Assembly (NCBI GenBank): GCA_965178125.1
Contig: OZ237736.1
Location: forward strand, 62,001-126,000
Source: Bilabrum cf. latius
Lineage: Eukaryota > Bigyra: Bicosoecida > Bigyra > Bicosoecida
DNA: 64,000 nucleotides
Direction of reading: 5' to 3'
In this document: positions 33,001-43,023 of the stretch, piece by piece
How positions within the stretch are numbered: position 1 is the stretch's first letter
Layout: each line of letters opens with the position of its first letter
Program-made: the position numbers and the translations under genes
The notes under the pieces: generated by a model
Databases searched by the model: none
What the model saw: only the letters and a program-made list of their open reading frames with translations
Told to the model about the DNA's origin: nothing

Positions 33001-33507
33001 TTACAATTTATAATCTAGACAAATATTGTCTGGTTGTTTAGAAGTATTACATAATAGACTTAACTTTTGATCTATTTCTTTTTCTACTCCTGTTTTAGTC
33101 TTTTCGTCTTCTTGTTCCATCTCTTGGACAGTCTCGTTGAATTTATCCATATCACCGTAAGTCTTTATAAATACTTGTTTTTTCTCGGACATCTTGATTT
33201 TGCTATCCTCCACATATTGCTCACCTTCAATATTACATAATATATTATTAAGATGGAGATAACTTTCTGCTTTGTCATCGTGATCGGTGCTTAATACTTC
33301 AACATACTTTGTTTTAAATCTAAGTTCCAAGTTATGACGTATTTCACTCATATGTTTATGGATCTCTTTTGGGTCTTCTATTTCGCTCTCTTCATACATT
33401 GCTATTATAGTACTTATGACATCACTAGGGTTTTCGTCTCGTATTTTAAGTATTAAACTAAAGACATCAAAGTATTCATTTAAAAACTTCCAAATTGTGT
33501 TTTTCAT
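33001..33507 (-). CDS. Hypothetical acidic helical protein, element A
   Basis: 168 residues without internal TAG, starting MKNTIWKFLNEYFDVFSLI and ending at TAA after CLDYKL. Mostly helical, Glu/Lys-rich. A TATATATAG box lies right before the ATG but lacks the CGCC box, and it overlaps the 3' end of the next minus-strand gene. No domain recognised. Confidence 0.65.
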   Translation of the reverse strand: MKNTIWKFLNEYFDVFSLILKIRDENPSDVISTIIAMYEESEIEDPKEIHKHMSEIRHNLELRFKTKYVEVLSTDHDDKAESYLHLNNILCNIEGEQYVEDSKIKMSEKKQVFIKTYGDMDKFNETVQEMEQEDEKTKTGVEKEIDQKLSLLCNTSKQPDNICLDYKL

Positions 33508-33526
33508 TTACCTATATATATAGTGG

Positions 33527-34192
33527 TCATTTTAATAAGATATTTTTAAACTTTGTAAAGTTATCATGAATTTTATCACTATCACCCCAGCACACTTTAG
33601 CATACCATAAGTTGCTGTCATACATATCGGTCTCATCAAAATGAATATGTCCTAATACTCGCTTTCTCATTTTATCAGCGTGTGATTTACCTCTTCTTAA
33701 AGCATCAGGATAAGTCTATGTATTCTTTTTGTTAAAATATACCTTTGTATCATTAATCTCTACACAATAAACATATTCAGGTTTATCACTCACTGTAAGA
33801 TCACTAATATTGATTTTTGGTTTTGGTTTCTCTTCAATGACTTCACTCACTACTTCACTACTTGTATCACTATATGTATCATTCAAATAGTCTTCCTCTT
33901 TATTATCCTCTATGTCTTCGCTATCTAATTCAACATCTTCCAATATAGCCTATTGTCGTTCTAATTGTGGAGGTTTTAACTAGATAGGTTCTATTTTAGA
34001 CGGTTGTCTCACTAAATTTATAGTTGCTATCTCGTCCCCTTCATCATCTATTTCACCCTATAAACTTGAATAATGCTTGTTAATCCATAACATTTTTAAG
34101 TCATCACGAGACCACTTGTACTTTTCACTTAACTTGACTACTCTTTTTAGAAGGTCTTTATTTTTGTATCTTGTTATATTTAACAATTCCAT
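33527..34192 (-). CDS. Hypothetical protein with DUF5754-like C-terminus, element A
   Basis: 221 residues, starting MELLNITRYKNKDLLKR. The middle is acidic and Ser/Glu-rich. The C-terminal part reads YVYCVEINDTKVYFNKKN, then RVLGHIHFDE and SNLWYAKVCWG. The same layout (acidic middle, beta-rich end with SPEFWNSRVYLTL) is seen at 39054 in element B, and a clearer version at 43942. These resemble small proteins of large DNA viruses annotated as DUF5754-like. Several TAGs are Gln; TGA stop. Function unknown. Confidence 0.55.
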
Positions 34193-34316
34193 ATACTTAT
34201 TATAAATAATTTCTTTGACTTTGTTTTATATTAATATGGTAAATACTAGAAAAAATTAATATTTCAAAAGTCGTATCTATACACTGGCTAACATAAAATG
34301 ATAAAATTATAAAAAT

Positions 34317-34390
34317 CAATACACCTACGCGCCCAGAATTGCGGAAATATATCTTAATATCCTAATATATTATCGCAATTTGGGGCGCTG
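34317..34390 (-). repeat. HR-A hairpin repeat, copy 16 (inverted)
   Basis: Between the integrase stop and the next minus-strand gene. Flank GCGCTGGTATTAT is shared with copies 10 and 13. Confidence 0.85.
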
Positions 34391-34422
34391 GTATTATGCC
34401 ATAAAGTATATTACTAGATTAA

Positions 34423-36078
34423 TTATCTCTATCTATCAGAATAGTCTTTCGCAAGTGGTCGTATTTGGTCTTTCCCATAATCCTATTCTAATTTCTTACG
34501 GGTAATCCATTCATTAAACTTATTAGAATATCCCTTATATTTGACTAAGTATTCAATAAGTCTATCTTTATTTTGTCTTTTATCTAAAAACTTCTCTATT
34601 GTGTCTGGTTCTACTTCTAAACCTTCAACATTATCAATTTCAGGCTCTTCACTTTCCTTGTCTATGTCATCATTTACCTTATCTTCGTGTTCTACATTGT
34701 CTATTTTCTATAACTGTGAAGCATTAAAGAATCCAGTAAGAGGTTCTCCCTCTTTGTCCATTACTTTATATTTAATCCTCTACTTAGGATTTCTTGGTTT
34801 GGTCTTCTATCTAACAGTGAAGACTTCTCTAGACCAATTAAATAAATTTCCTTTAAACTTGTTCTTCTCAAGTAATACTCTAACTCTATCCCCTACATTA
34901 AGATCTTTATCATTCCCGTCGAAATTATTGGATAATTTCTTATTTTCAATTCTAGATCTAACTACTTCTAAATTTTCGGGTTTCATTGCTTCTAGTGGAG
35001 ACATTCCTATAGTGTTGTGTTTTCTCTTATTATATGCTCTTACTAGTCTCTATAATGACGTATGCCAAACACCATCACTGTCATTCTTAATAGCAAAGTC
35101 TTTTCTAATCTATTCTTTTATAGTCCTATTAAGTCTTTCAACTGCACCATTAGACTATGGATTTCCTGCGATGGTGAATAGTGGTTTTATGTCATTGTCA
35201 TTCATAAATTTAATATATGCCTCTTTATTAAACTCATTATCACTTAACATAACAGTCGGTTTTCTCCAATTAGGTTTCTTAAATAGTTTCTTCATCTCAC
35301 GAATTATATTAACTAATGTCTTATCTTTTAATGAAATACTCCATAGGTATTTTGTGAATATATCCATTATATTTAATATCCAATTATAGCCGTCATTAGT
35401 GTCTGAATACTTTTGCATGTCTATTAAGTCCAATGCGTAAATTGAGAAAGGCTTAGTAGGTACAAAAGAACTTACTGCTGACTGTTTAGGTCGTTTTTTG
35501 GTCAATTGGTGGAGCATCTAGTTATTTAACCACTTTTCTACTTGTCGTCTTTTAATACGTTTATCTTTTTGTCTAGCTAGGTCATATAACGCATCACGAC
35601 TGACTACATTACCTTCTTCATAATATAGTTTCTTTAATATTGGTTTATAATTAAATTTGTCTTTGTCGTCCTCATCTTCTACTTCAATTAATTTACCGGT
35701 TGGTTTATTAAGTTTTTTCGTCTAAGCTTTAGTCATCTTATAAAAAAGACGAACTAGGTTAGACTATTGAACGCTAAAATGAACACGACTCACTAAGTTA
35801 TATAAAGTGAAATAGTCTCCATCCTTCTATATTGAGTTAATTACCCCACCTCTTCTAAATAGTGGCTTTCCCTTGATATTACTTACATAAGATACATAAG
35901 AATATAAAGGTATTTTTTTAATACTTGCTTTGGTAGTTGGTACCTCTTCAAATCCTTTATCAAGTAGTCCCTTAATAGTGGCTTCTAAATTATCACTATC
36001 TTTTTGATTTTTTGTCGGTTCATCACCATACGTGTAAGATATTTTACCTCTAGTGTATGTCTTGCCTTTATTAGTCAT
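34423..36078 (-). CDS. INT: Retroviral-type (rve) integrase with C-terminal chromodomain, element A
   Basis: 551 residues. Catalytic D,D,E core: IYALDLIDMQ, then FTKYLWSISL, VMLSDNEFNKEAYIKF and NPQSNGAVERLNRTIKE. An N-terminal region with a possible zinc-independent HTH precedes it. The C-terminus has RLIEYLVKYKGYSNKFNEW, a chromodomain signature, as in Maverick/polinton and chromovirus integrases, where it steers insertion toward marked chromatin. Multiple TAGs, including the one just before NGAVERLN's NP-(TAG)-SNG, fall at plausible Gln sites; NPQSNG is a family hallmark. Stop TAA after DRQR. It explains how the element entered the genome. Confidence 0.9.
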
Positions 36079-36113
36079 ATTTACTATATATATAGTAGAT
36101 ATAAATTTTGGCG
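36079..36113 (-). promoter_or_regulatory. CGCCAAAA/TATATATA promoter of integrase gene
   Basis: On the minus strand CGCCAAAATTTATATC, then TACTATATATATAGTA, ends just before the ATG at 36078. Confidence 0.6.
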
Positions 36114-36164
36114 TTAATTAAACGATTTTATAACATATTGTCTTCTGTTATTTCTTCTAGTTGT

Positions 36165-36377
36165 TTATGCTGTAATTGTTCCATTTTTCTTTAATATTTC
36201 TTCTCGTTCTTCTTTACTTTGAAGATTATAAAAAAGAGTCTATGATCCATTTGACATATCCCACTCATTGCCATCAAAACATAATTTAATTTCATCTTTT
36301 AAATTGTCCTCTATAGCTTTTATAGCCTTTTCAATAACTTTATTATTTTTACAAGCTTTTAAAAACTTGGGAGACAT
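36165..36377 (-). CDS. Small hypothetical protein, element A
   Basis: 70 residues, starting MSPKFLKACKNNKVIEKA and ending at TAA after NGTITA. One TAG is read as Gln. A TATATATAAAG box and a downstream GGCG-type box lie upstream of its ATG. No domain recognised. Confidence 0.5.
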
Positions 36378-36438
36378 TATAATTTTCAAGTCGTACATAT
36401 ATATAAAGACGATATAATATGTTGGCGTAAATTAAACA

Positions 36439-36882
36439 TTATTTCTTATATTTCTTTCTCTTCTAGTTACAGTCATAACAAAACCAGAAAGTGGCTCCTG
36501 GTTTAATAAGATACTTTTCACATTTCTTACATTGTGAGTATTTCCTCTTTTTATTATAACAACTAAGACAAGTCTTTTTATATTTATGTTTTTCAATGAA
36601 CTCATCGCAATCAGTGCATCTACTCTTATCTTTTAATATGTCTTTATTTAATTCGTGTTTAATGGATTTAATATGACTTTTCCAGCTACTTCTCTTTACT
36701 TGTTTATTACATACATCACAAGTCTTATACATACAGTATTTGTAGACTTTATGATCAGAGTTAAAAGTGTTATTAATACATTCAGAACCTAAATCAAATA
36801 TATCTCCAGTAGGTGGATATTTTACAAGAAAGACTGTTTTAATAGGATGTGAACAGCCCCCCCGCTACGGTAATAAATAAAT
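36439..36882 (-). pseudogene. Zinc-finger protein gene truncated at its 5' end
   Basis: The frame (ending at TAA, 36439) encodes CDVCNKQVKRSSWKSHIKSI with later CxxC pairs (SRCTDCDEF, KKTCLSCY, YSQCKKCEKY, FCYDCN). Upstream of the internal ATG at 36732 the frame continues with YPPTGDIFDLGSECI. This matches HTPSGYVFKVGSSCI in the complete zinc-finger protein of element B (47729-48280). Further upstream there is no ATG before a TAA near 36883, so the natural N-terminus is missing. Either element A was cut here or the gene starts at 36732 as a short version. This break marks the junction with element B. Confidence 0.6.
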
Positions 36883-37070
36883 TTATTCCCTTCGGTTAAG
36901 GATGATTAACATCATCAATAGTTCCAGTCCATCAGAGCTAAAGCTCTTCAGTCCGTTCCACTCCTTTTGGAGCTAGTCGCTCCAAAAGTCAAGGTGGTCC
37001 TCTTCATACTGCTACTTCATATAACTGCTTTATCCTTCTAATTATATAAAATCAATTTAATATAAAACTC
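36883..37070. other. Junction segment between elements A and B, with hairpins
   Basis: About 190 bp with no gene. It holds a perfect 10-bp-stem hairpin (36964-36988, CTTTTGGAGC / GCTCCAAAAG, loop TAGTC) and a 6-bp-stem hairpin (36934-36947, AGAGCT/AGCTCT). It lies where the zinc-finger gene is cut, so it may include the left terminus of element B. Confidence 0.5.
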
Positions 37071-37200
37071 TATACGATGACCATATCCACAAATTGCGTA
37101 TTAGTATATGTATTATTTAGCAAAACGTGGATGTAGCCCTCTTGTGAAGGTGTTATGGGACTCTAGCCATTTTCTAGCCAAAAGTTCCATCACTTTATGG
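37071..37200 (+). repeat. HR-B composite hairpin repeat, copy 1
   Basis: Core ATCCACAAATTGCGTATTAG pairs with AGCAAAACGTGGAT. An outer arm TACGATG(G/A) faces AAAGTTCCATCACTTT. It lies at the far left of element B. Confidence 0.75.
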
Positions 37201-37396
37201 GACTCCATTATTCAACCTTCTAAACTACCTTCATTATACCCCCTTATCCTCGCTTATACCTTCACAAATGGAACACACGCGCTACAGCAACTTGCTACAC
37301 TCGTCATCGCAATACCACAAGCGCCACAGTTCAATACACCCCGGAACGATGACGCTGTAGGCCAGCTGATCACTTCACCAGCCTAAAACAATAGAT

Positions 37397-38090
37397 ATGG
37401 ACCGCAAGATTGAGGTAAGAATCCACAGGATAGATAATCAACATATGGAAATTGCTTTGCTGACCGTATCTGTATCTATCGCACCGGTTTTGCTCGCCAA
37501 CGCAGCTCTTCAAGCCCGACCAACGCAAGAAAACGGGAACGGAAGCGCTACTCACCTTCCAGGACACCGTACAAACCGAGAAGAACCCCAAGAAGCTTTT
37601 GAAAGCGCATTCAAGGCTACTAGGGGACATGCACCTCGTTGAGCAAACCGGGAAGTCGCTGGAGAAGGCAATTCGGGAGGCGGTCGGAGCATTGGAACCG
37701 ACAGGCGTCAACTCAAAGGCTCTACTCGCTGTTATCGCTTCAATATTCCCCAAGGGGAGTCTTGACGATACCGATGCTGACTTTGACCGGATTAATGGCG
37801 TGCTGAAGATTCTACATCACGGCAGAGATTACGCGGAGACGAGGCAGACACAGGCGTTCTTGGCACAGAAAATGGCTATCCTCAAGCCATTTCTTCCAGC
37901 ATATGACATCCCATCGCTCGTTGGTGATGTTTTGGAGAAGAACCAGAAGAGGAAGCGCCGCCAAGACTTCAACAAGTAGCTTCTTCTGGAATCTGGCATC
38001 GCCGCACCAGCCAAGCGGTTTCGCGGCAATGAGAATCTCATCCAGGACTATCCCCGGACGGCGGGTTCTTAGCCCAAGATGGAGAAGTGA
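37397..38090 (+). CDS. Cargo gene 1, with a likely 91-bp spliceosomal intron
   Basis: Exon 1 (37397-37414) encodes MDRKIE and ends GAG|GTAAGA. Exon 2 starts after TCGCCAACGCAG at 37506 with CTCTTCAAGCCC. A CTGAC branch-like site lies inside the intron. Removing it restores one frame that runs through two TAG codons (Gln) to TGA at 38088, giving about 200 residues. The product is helical and Lys-rich (KNPKKLLKAHSRLLGDMH, KNQKRKRRQDFNK). I recognise no family. Base composition is clearly more GC-rich than the rest of element B, suggesting a captured gene or a nested insertion. It converges with the gene at 38741. Confidence 0.55.
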
Positions 38091-38273
38091 GAAGGTTGAA
38101 CAACCTTTTTTATTATAAATTGTCGTGTTTGTTATTGGTAGGGACACGGCTATATTGGAGTGGCCACGCTGTCGTGTGTAGCAGGGTACGAACCGTGCTT
38201 CCAGCATTGACACGGGTGGAATCCCGCATTGAAGAGCATTTCAATGTTTCATTTGTGGTCTCAGTCAATCCAA

Positions 38274-38741
38274 TCAATCCACACGCATCACCACGTATCC
38301 ATTTTGCTCGCTCGTGCTCCCGTCGTAGCTGTTTAGAAAATGTCCCAGCCCGTCCTCATCTTTACAGGCCTGAATGAGGTCGTCCCAGCGCCCCTAAGCC
38401 ACTATAAATGACTTAAGAAGGGCGCTTAAAGCCTCGCTGTGGTTCGCGTCAGCGGTAGCGGTGCTTATGATATCGGCATCGCAAGGCAGGAAGCGCGAGA
38501 GGAACGCAGGAACGAAGGAAGCAAGCGTCTCTGTAGCGTGGTCGTCCAAACGTTTGTCTGCTTCTTCTTCGGTGATAATCTCATAGGTCTGGATTTCCTC
38601 GCCTAGCTTCACCGTGGCAGTCTCGCCGTCAAAAGATTGAAGAACCCTGTCCCACTCCTCGCCCACTGCTCCAATGTCTTCAATACCAGCAATAAGCGCC
38701 TTCATTACTTCATCATTAACATCTGTAGAAACCCCGGCCAT
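38274..38741 (-). CDS. Cargo gene 2, hypothetical protein
   Basis: 155 residues starting MAGVSTDVNDEVMKALIAG. TAG at 38394 (VA-Q-GRWDD) is Gln and the frame ends at TGA after GYVVMRVD. The stretch FLNSYDGSTSEQNGYVVMRV has the look of a small beta-type end seen in several viral hypothetical proteins, but I cannot name a family. A CGCCAAAATTTATC box lies upstream of the ATG, like element A promoters. Composition is GC-richer than element B. An ATG at 39029 in the same frame is rejected because the added part is hydrophobic and spans the promoter. Confidence 0.6.
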
Positions 38742-38960
38742 TGTTTTATGTGTTTTATGTGTGGTCCAGATAAATTTTGGCGTAGCACAGGTTCCGAAGA
38801 TGAAGATGAGAAGGTGGTAGACGATAGCCGATTCCAGTGGTAGCAGTGAGAAGTTCCAGCACGAGGAAGTGATGAAAATGTAGGGCAGGAGGGTATAAAC
38901 TGACGGATGGAACCGCAAAGGAAGGAGAATTGGATTGAATAATTGAAGCCAGACCCATAA

Positions 38961-38980
38961 CCCTAGCCTATAGGCTAGGG
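38961..38980. repeat. Perfect 20-bp palindrome
   Basis: CCCTAGCCTATAGGCTAGGG reads the same on both strands. It is followed by ATAACCCCCACATAACCCCC. It sits between the GC-richer cargo block and the AT-rich body of element B, so it could mark a boundary, terminator or protein-binding site. Confidence 0.8.
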
Positions 38981-39053
38981 ATAACCCCCACATAACCCCC
39001 CCACCTCTAAGCGTTTTTTTAAAACTCAAAAATTATAACTTAGTATTATAGAT

Positions 39054-39824
39054 ATGAACTTTAATAATTATGTCATTGAAAATCCTGTCCTAATGAAGCA
39101 GATTTATAAGGCTACAGACCATATTACAGATAGTACGCAAAAAATTTTAGAGACCATTACTACGTATGTAGATTTAGGTGGTAAGTTTTCAAAACCAAAA
39201 TTAATTAATAAAAATATAGTTAGTGATATTAAAGAGAAAAAAGCCGTCAAAAAACCCAAGAAAGAAGAGAAACAGAAGATACAACACGATAATAACGACC
39301 AAGTTGAAATTAAGCAAACATACATTCTAGATAAATTTAATGACTACAAACCACCAAATAATAAAATTTATAATGATGTAGATGATTTACAACCGCCAGA
39401 ATTAATTAGATAGACCGCAATAGATGAAAAATTAACCGGTATGGAGCCTGACAGTGAAAGCGAAATAAACAGCGTTAGTACCGAACAAGACTAGATAGAA
39501 GCAGAAACTGATGACGAAATGATACCTGAGGAAGACAAAAAAATAATTGGAGACCTGGAAAGGCTAGAAGACGGAGACTATAGGTATAAAGTGTCCGTAA
39601 ATGGAAATGATGTATTCTTTGGTGAAATTAATTTACCCGATGTAGAGGCTCTTAAGAAATAGTTTAGCCCTCGTAAATTACAAATTATGATTTGTAAAAT
39701 TAAAAGAAATTTTAATATTAATAATAGCGATGATATAAACAGCCCTGAGTTTTGGAATAGCCGGGTATATTTGACCCTTGATGTGAAGGCCGAACACGAA
39801 AAACTACAAGATATCTATAATTAA
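39054..39824 (+). CDS. Hypothetical protein, element B
   Basis: 256 residues, starting MNFNNYVIENPVLMKQIY and ending at TAA. Lys-rich first half, acidic middle (DSESEINSVSTEQD), and a C-terminal part YRYKVSVNGNDVFFGEINL, then NSPEFWNSRVYLTL. This echoes the layout of the element A protein at 33527. Several TAGs are Gln. Preceded by a TATAGAT box abutting the ATG. Function unknown. Confidence 0.6.
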
Positions 39825-39894
39825 AAGCCCCTACAACTTAATAAACGGGCTAGAATTTAATAAAATATTTTAATATAACCGCTATATTAAAATC

Positions 39895-40024
39895 TATACG
39901 ATGGCTATATCCACAAATTGCGTATAATTATATAGTATTTCTAGCAAAATGTGGATGTAGGGCCTCTTGTGAAGGTGGTATGGGACCTTAAGATAATTTT
40001 AAAAAATAGTTCCATCACTTTAGA
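39895..40024 (+). repeat. HR-B composite hairpin repeat, copy 2
   Basis: Same order of blocks as copy 1: TACGATGGCTATATCCAC, AAATTGCG, GCAAAATGTGGATGTAGGGC, CTTGTGAAGGTG, GTTCCATCACTTT. Confidence 0.75.
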
Positions 40025-40140
40025 AGGTGTTAAAATACACCATTCATATCACAATCTATTTTTTAGGGCTAAATGGCAAAAATCACCTTTCACCTTCATT
40101 AATTATTATAGCCCCTTTAAGCCCTCTATAATTAAATATG

Positions 40141-40187
40141 GCGTTTAAAATAGTTTAAAAATATATTTCTAATAATATATATAGAAA
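40141..40187 (+). promoter_or_regulatory. Early-type promoter of element B primase gene
   Basis: GCGTTTAAAATAGTTTAAAA followed by TAATATATATAGAAA and ATG at 40188. Confidence 0.5.
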
Positions 40188-42965
40188 ATGAATAATAAAA
40201 ACCTCGTAAGTTTCCCCATCAAGCACAATCAAAAAATACCCGATGTTAAAAGCTGGCGTTATCTCACCAAACCCGAGCCTAAACGATTCAATAATCAGAA
40301 TATGGCTATTATCACCGGAGAAATTAATAATATAACCGTGTTTGATATTGATTCATATAAATGGAGCGATAAGAAGGAGCATTTATTCATCAAGAAATTT
40401 TCAGATGACTTTGTGAAGCGGTTCAACACATTCACGGTTAAAACAGCGGGTGGAGGGTATCATTTATATTTTAAATATGATTAGAATATATTAACTACCA
40501 CCAATAGAGATATTGACGTTGATATTCGTAATGATGGGGCTTATGTAGTGGCACCACCAAGTGGCATAAATGGGTCAAAATACGAAGTTATTAATAATGT
40601 AGAAATAAAAAAATGTCCTAAGGAGCTTTATAAATTTTATGAAAAGTATATTATTAAATCCTCTAAGAAATCCAACGTAAAAGGGGCGAGTAAAAGGATA
40701 TCAAAAATTGATAATCAAGATGTGAATAACTGTATGATGAAATTCATTCTAAATGGTAAAGACTGGTCAATTATATTAAATAGATTAGATAAGAAATATT
40801 TAAATAATTATAGTGATTGGTATAAAGCAACCCTAGCGAGTAAATATTTAGGATTTAAGAAGGAATGGTAGGAGTGGAGCAAGAAGGGCAATAAATACGA
40901 CTACCACAAAAATAACAAGGTGTGGAACTCTATCCATTATTTTGATAAGTTAAAAACCTTTAATTTAGTTAATTCAATAATTTAGAATGATAAAAGTTTA
41001 AAGGCATTTGTGAAGGATAAGTATATTTCAAAGTGTTATTATCGTCCTTATGACGAGAATATTAACGGGTATACAGAAATTAATAAACCTAAGTTAGATG
41101 ATATAGAGAAGCCCGAACGCTTTTTTAAATATGAATATAACTATGTGGTAAAAAGTGATACAGGAACAGGTAAAACAACAGCATTTAAGAAGTATATTAA
41201 ACAGGTTCAAACGCCGTTCTTATCCATTGTGTCCCGTGTATGTTTAGGCACAGAGCAATACGAGAGCTTTTTAAATGAAGATATTAAATGTGAGTTCTAC
41301 CAGAATAAAGATTTTGATTTTGGATAGTCTCTTATTATTACGCCGGAAAGTATCCCCCAAATTGTGAATTATGATTTTTCTAAATACATCGTATTCTTGG
41401 ATGAATTCAATAGCATTATAGAGCATATATTAAGTTCTACCACGATGAATAATAATAGGGTTCTTGTATTATTTATTATTTTAAAAATGATAAGGACGTG
41501 TAAATAGTTTATTGCTGTAGATGCTGACATATCCCAGATAGCGATGAAATTTTTAAAATGTGCTGGAGTAGAATTTAGCTTCATTAAGAATAAATATAAG
41601 CATTTTAAGGACGTAAAAGTATATTTTGAAAAAGACCAATAGAAATTTTACGATAAATTAAAAAGTGAAGATAAATTTATACTGGCGTGTGATAGCAAGA
41701 AGAACGCAGATACATTTTATAAAATGTTATGTAAAGATGGTATAGAGGACGTTAAATTAATTACTAGTGATTTATTACCTGATGAAGATGTGAGCTTAGA
41801 TAAATATGATAAAATTATATTTAGTCCTAAAGTCATTTACGGATTAGATAGTGTAATGGAACGCCCAGTGTATGGATTATATAAAGGAAAAACGATTCTA
41901 CCGCCGTAGATGATGTAGCAACTGGCAAGATGTAGAAATCCCGAATATATGAATATATATTTTGAAGATGTAAAATCCATTTATCCAAGATATGAGAATT
42001 TAAAGGAGGTATAGACGACCTTAAATATGGAAATTAACGCATAGACAGATTTATATACTAAATTAGAAAAATACGAAAAAAGGATAATGTAGGAGAATGA
42101 TATTGACATTGATATTTTTGAGGGAGAAGATGATGAAGAGATAGCCCATAAAGCAATGATAGAGGCATCATACAAGGTTTATTTACCACTCAAGAAATTA
42201 TATAATTTCAAATGTGATACATACGAAACAAATAAATATATTCATTTATAGCTTATTCTTAAAAACAGGGGTGCCGATGTATAGGTGGATAAGGAATTAC
42301 CACAACGAATGAATAAATAGCAGATGAAAGAGGCGACAATGGAGATACTACAAGAAAAGATTGATTCATTTGATGTAGAGAACGACCATATAAAAAGAAG
42401 AATTGAAATTTTAGGGCTACCAGAGACAGCCATAACGGAGGATATTAAAATGTTATTAATTGATAATTACAAATTAATGAATTATTTTAATTATGCTAAT
42501 TTCAAGAGAAAAGATAAATATAAACTAATGACAGAATTAAAGGATAGAAAGGATTTTAAGGATGAGAAAGCAAAAAGTACAAAGAATAAAATAATCATAT
42601 TGTAGGAGATGTTATAGACGCTTAAATTGAATAAATTTGATTTAAGTTATACACGTAAAAATGAGAAATCCATTAAATATATAGAAATGGGTAAAAGATA
42701 TGTAGAAGTAAGCGGGGCGAGATTATAGAAGCCAATAGAAACCGATAGTGAATTACACGGGGCAATCGTAAAATTATATAAGTAGTTATTTGGAAATATC
42801 AAAACCTCCTGGAGTATGGGGAATAAAAAGGATAAAAAGGATAGAGAATTAAGAATTAAATTCACCAAGGAGAAAGAATTATTTGATGAAGTTTATAAAT
42901 ATTAGTATCCCGAAATGAAGGACGTATACAAGGAATCCAACGAACGATTAGATTAGAATATTTAA
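40188..42965 (+). CDS. Primase-polymerase fused to origin-binding-type helicase, element B
   Basis: About 925 residues, collinear with 17219-20017. Primase motifs: ITVFDIDSYKWSD, TAGGGYHLYFKYD and DVDIRNDGAYVVAPPSGING. Helicase motifs: Walker A KSDTGTGKTTAF, the region LSIVSRVCLGTEQYESF, and YIVFLDEFNSIIEHILSST, then AVDADIS, then PKVIYGLDSVMERPVYG shared with element A (PKVIYGIDSTMTRPVFG). More than fifteen TAGs are read as Gln. Stop TAA. It likely unwinds and primes the element genome. The Herpes_ori_bp-like label is from motif memory. Confidence 0.85.
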
Positions 42966-42977
42966 TACCTTTTTTAT

Positions 42978-43023
42978 GTGTTTAAAATAACTTAAACATT
43001 ATATATTTATATAATATATAGTG
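42978..43023 (+). promoter_or_regulatory. Early-type promoter upstream of 43024
   Basis: GTGTTTAAAATAACTTAAAC, then TATATAATATATAGTG before the ATG. Confidence 0.5.

Larger units (their letters stand above)
15190..36882. mobile_element. Element A: integrated virophage-like (mavirus/EMALE-like) genome
   Basis: AT-rich block of about 21.7 kb that starts abruptly after GC-rich host DNA. It encodes a primase-helicase, MCP, penton-like protein, Ulp1-like protease, A32/FtsK-type packaging ATPase and rve integrase. The order ATPase-PRO-mCP-MCP on one strand matches the mavirus morphogenesis module. The left edge is set by the composition change near 15190, the right edge by a truncated zinc-finger gene near 36880. 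I found no terminal inverted repeats, so exact ends are uncertain. A polinton-like virus is the alternative label. Confidence 0.85.

Noticed and set aside
15441-34390. CRISPR-like array from the repeated hairpins
   Set aside because: Copies are far apart, in both orientations, with genes between them. There are no regular spacers and no Cas genes, and the DNA is euka­ryotic.
34541-35389. Plus-strand 282-codon Ser/Leu-rich frame
   Set aside because: Antisense shadow of the integrase gene, which has complete D,D,E and chromodomain motifs.
36934-36988. Integron attC-like site
   Set aside because: Only short hairpins are present. No attC core sites and no integron integrase are visible.
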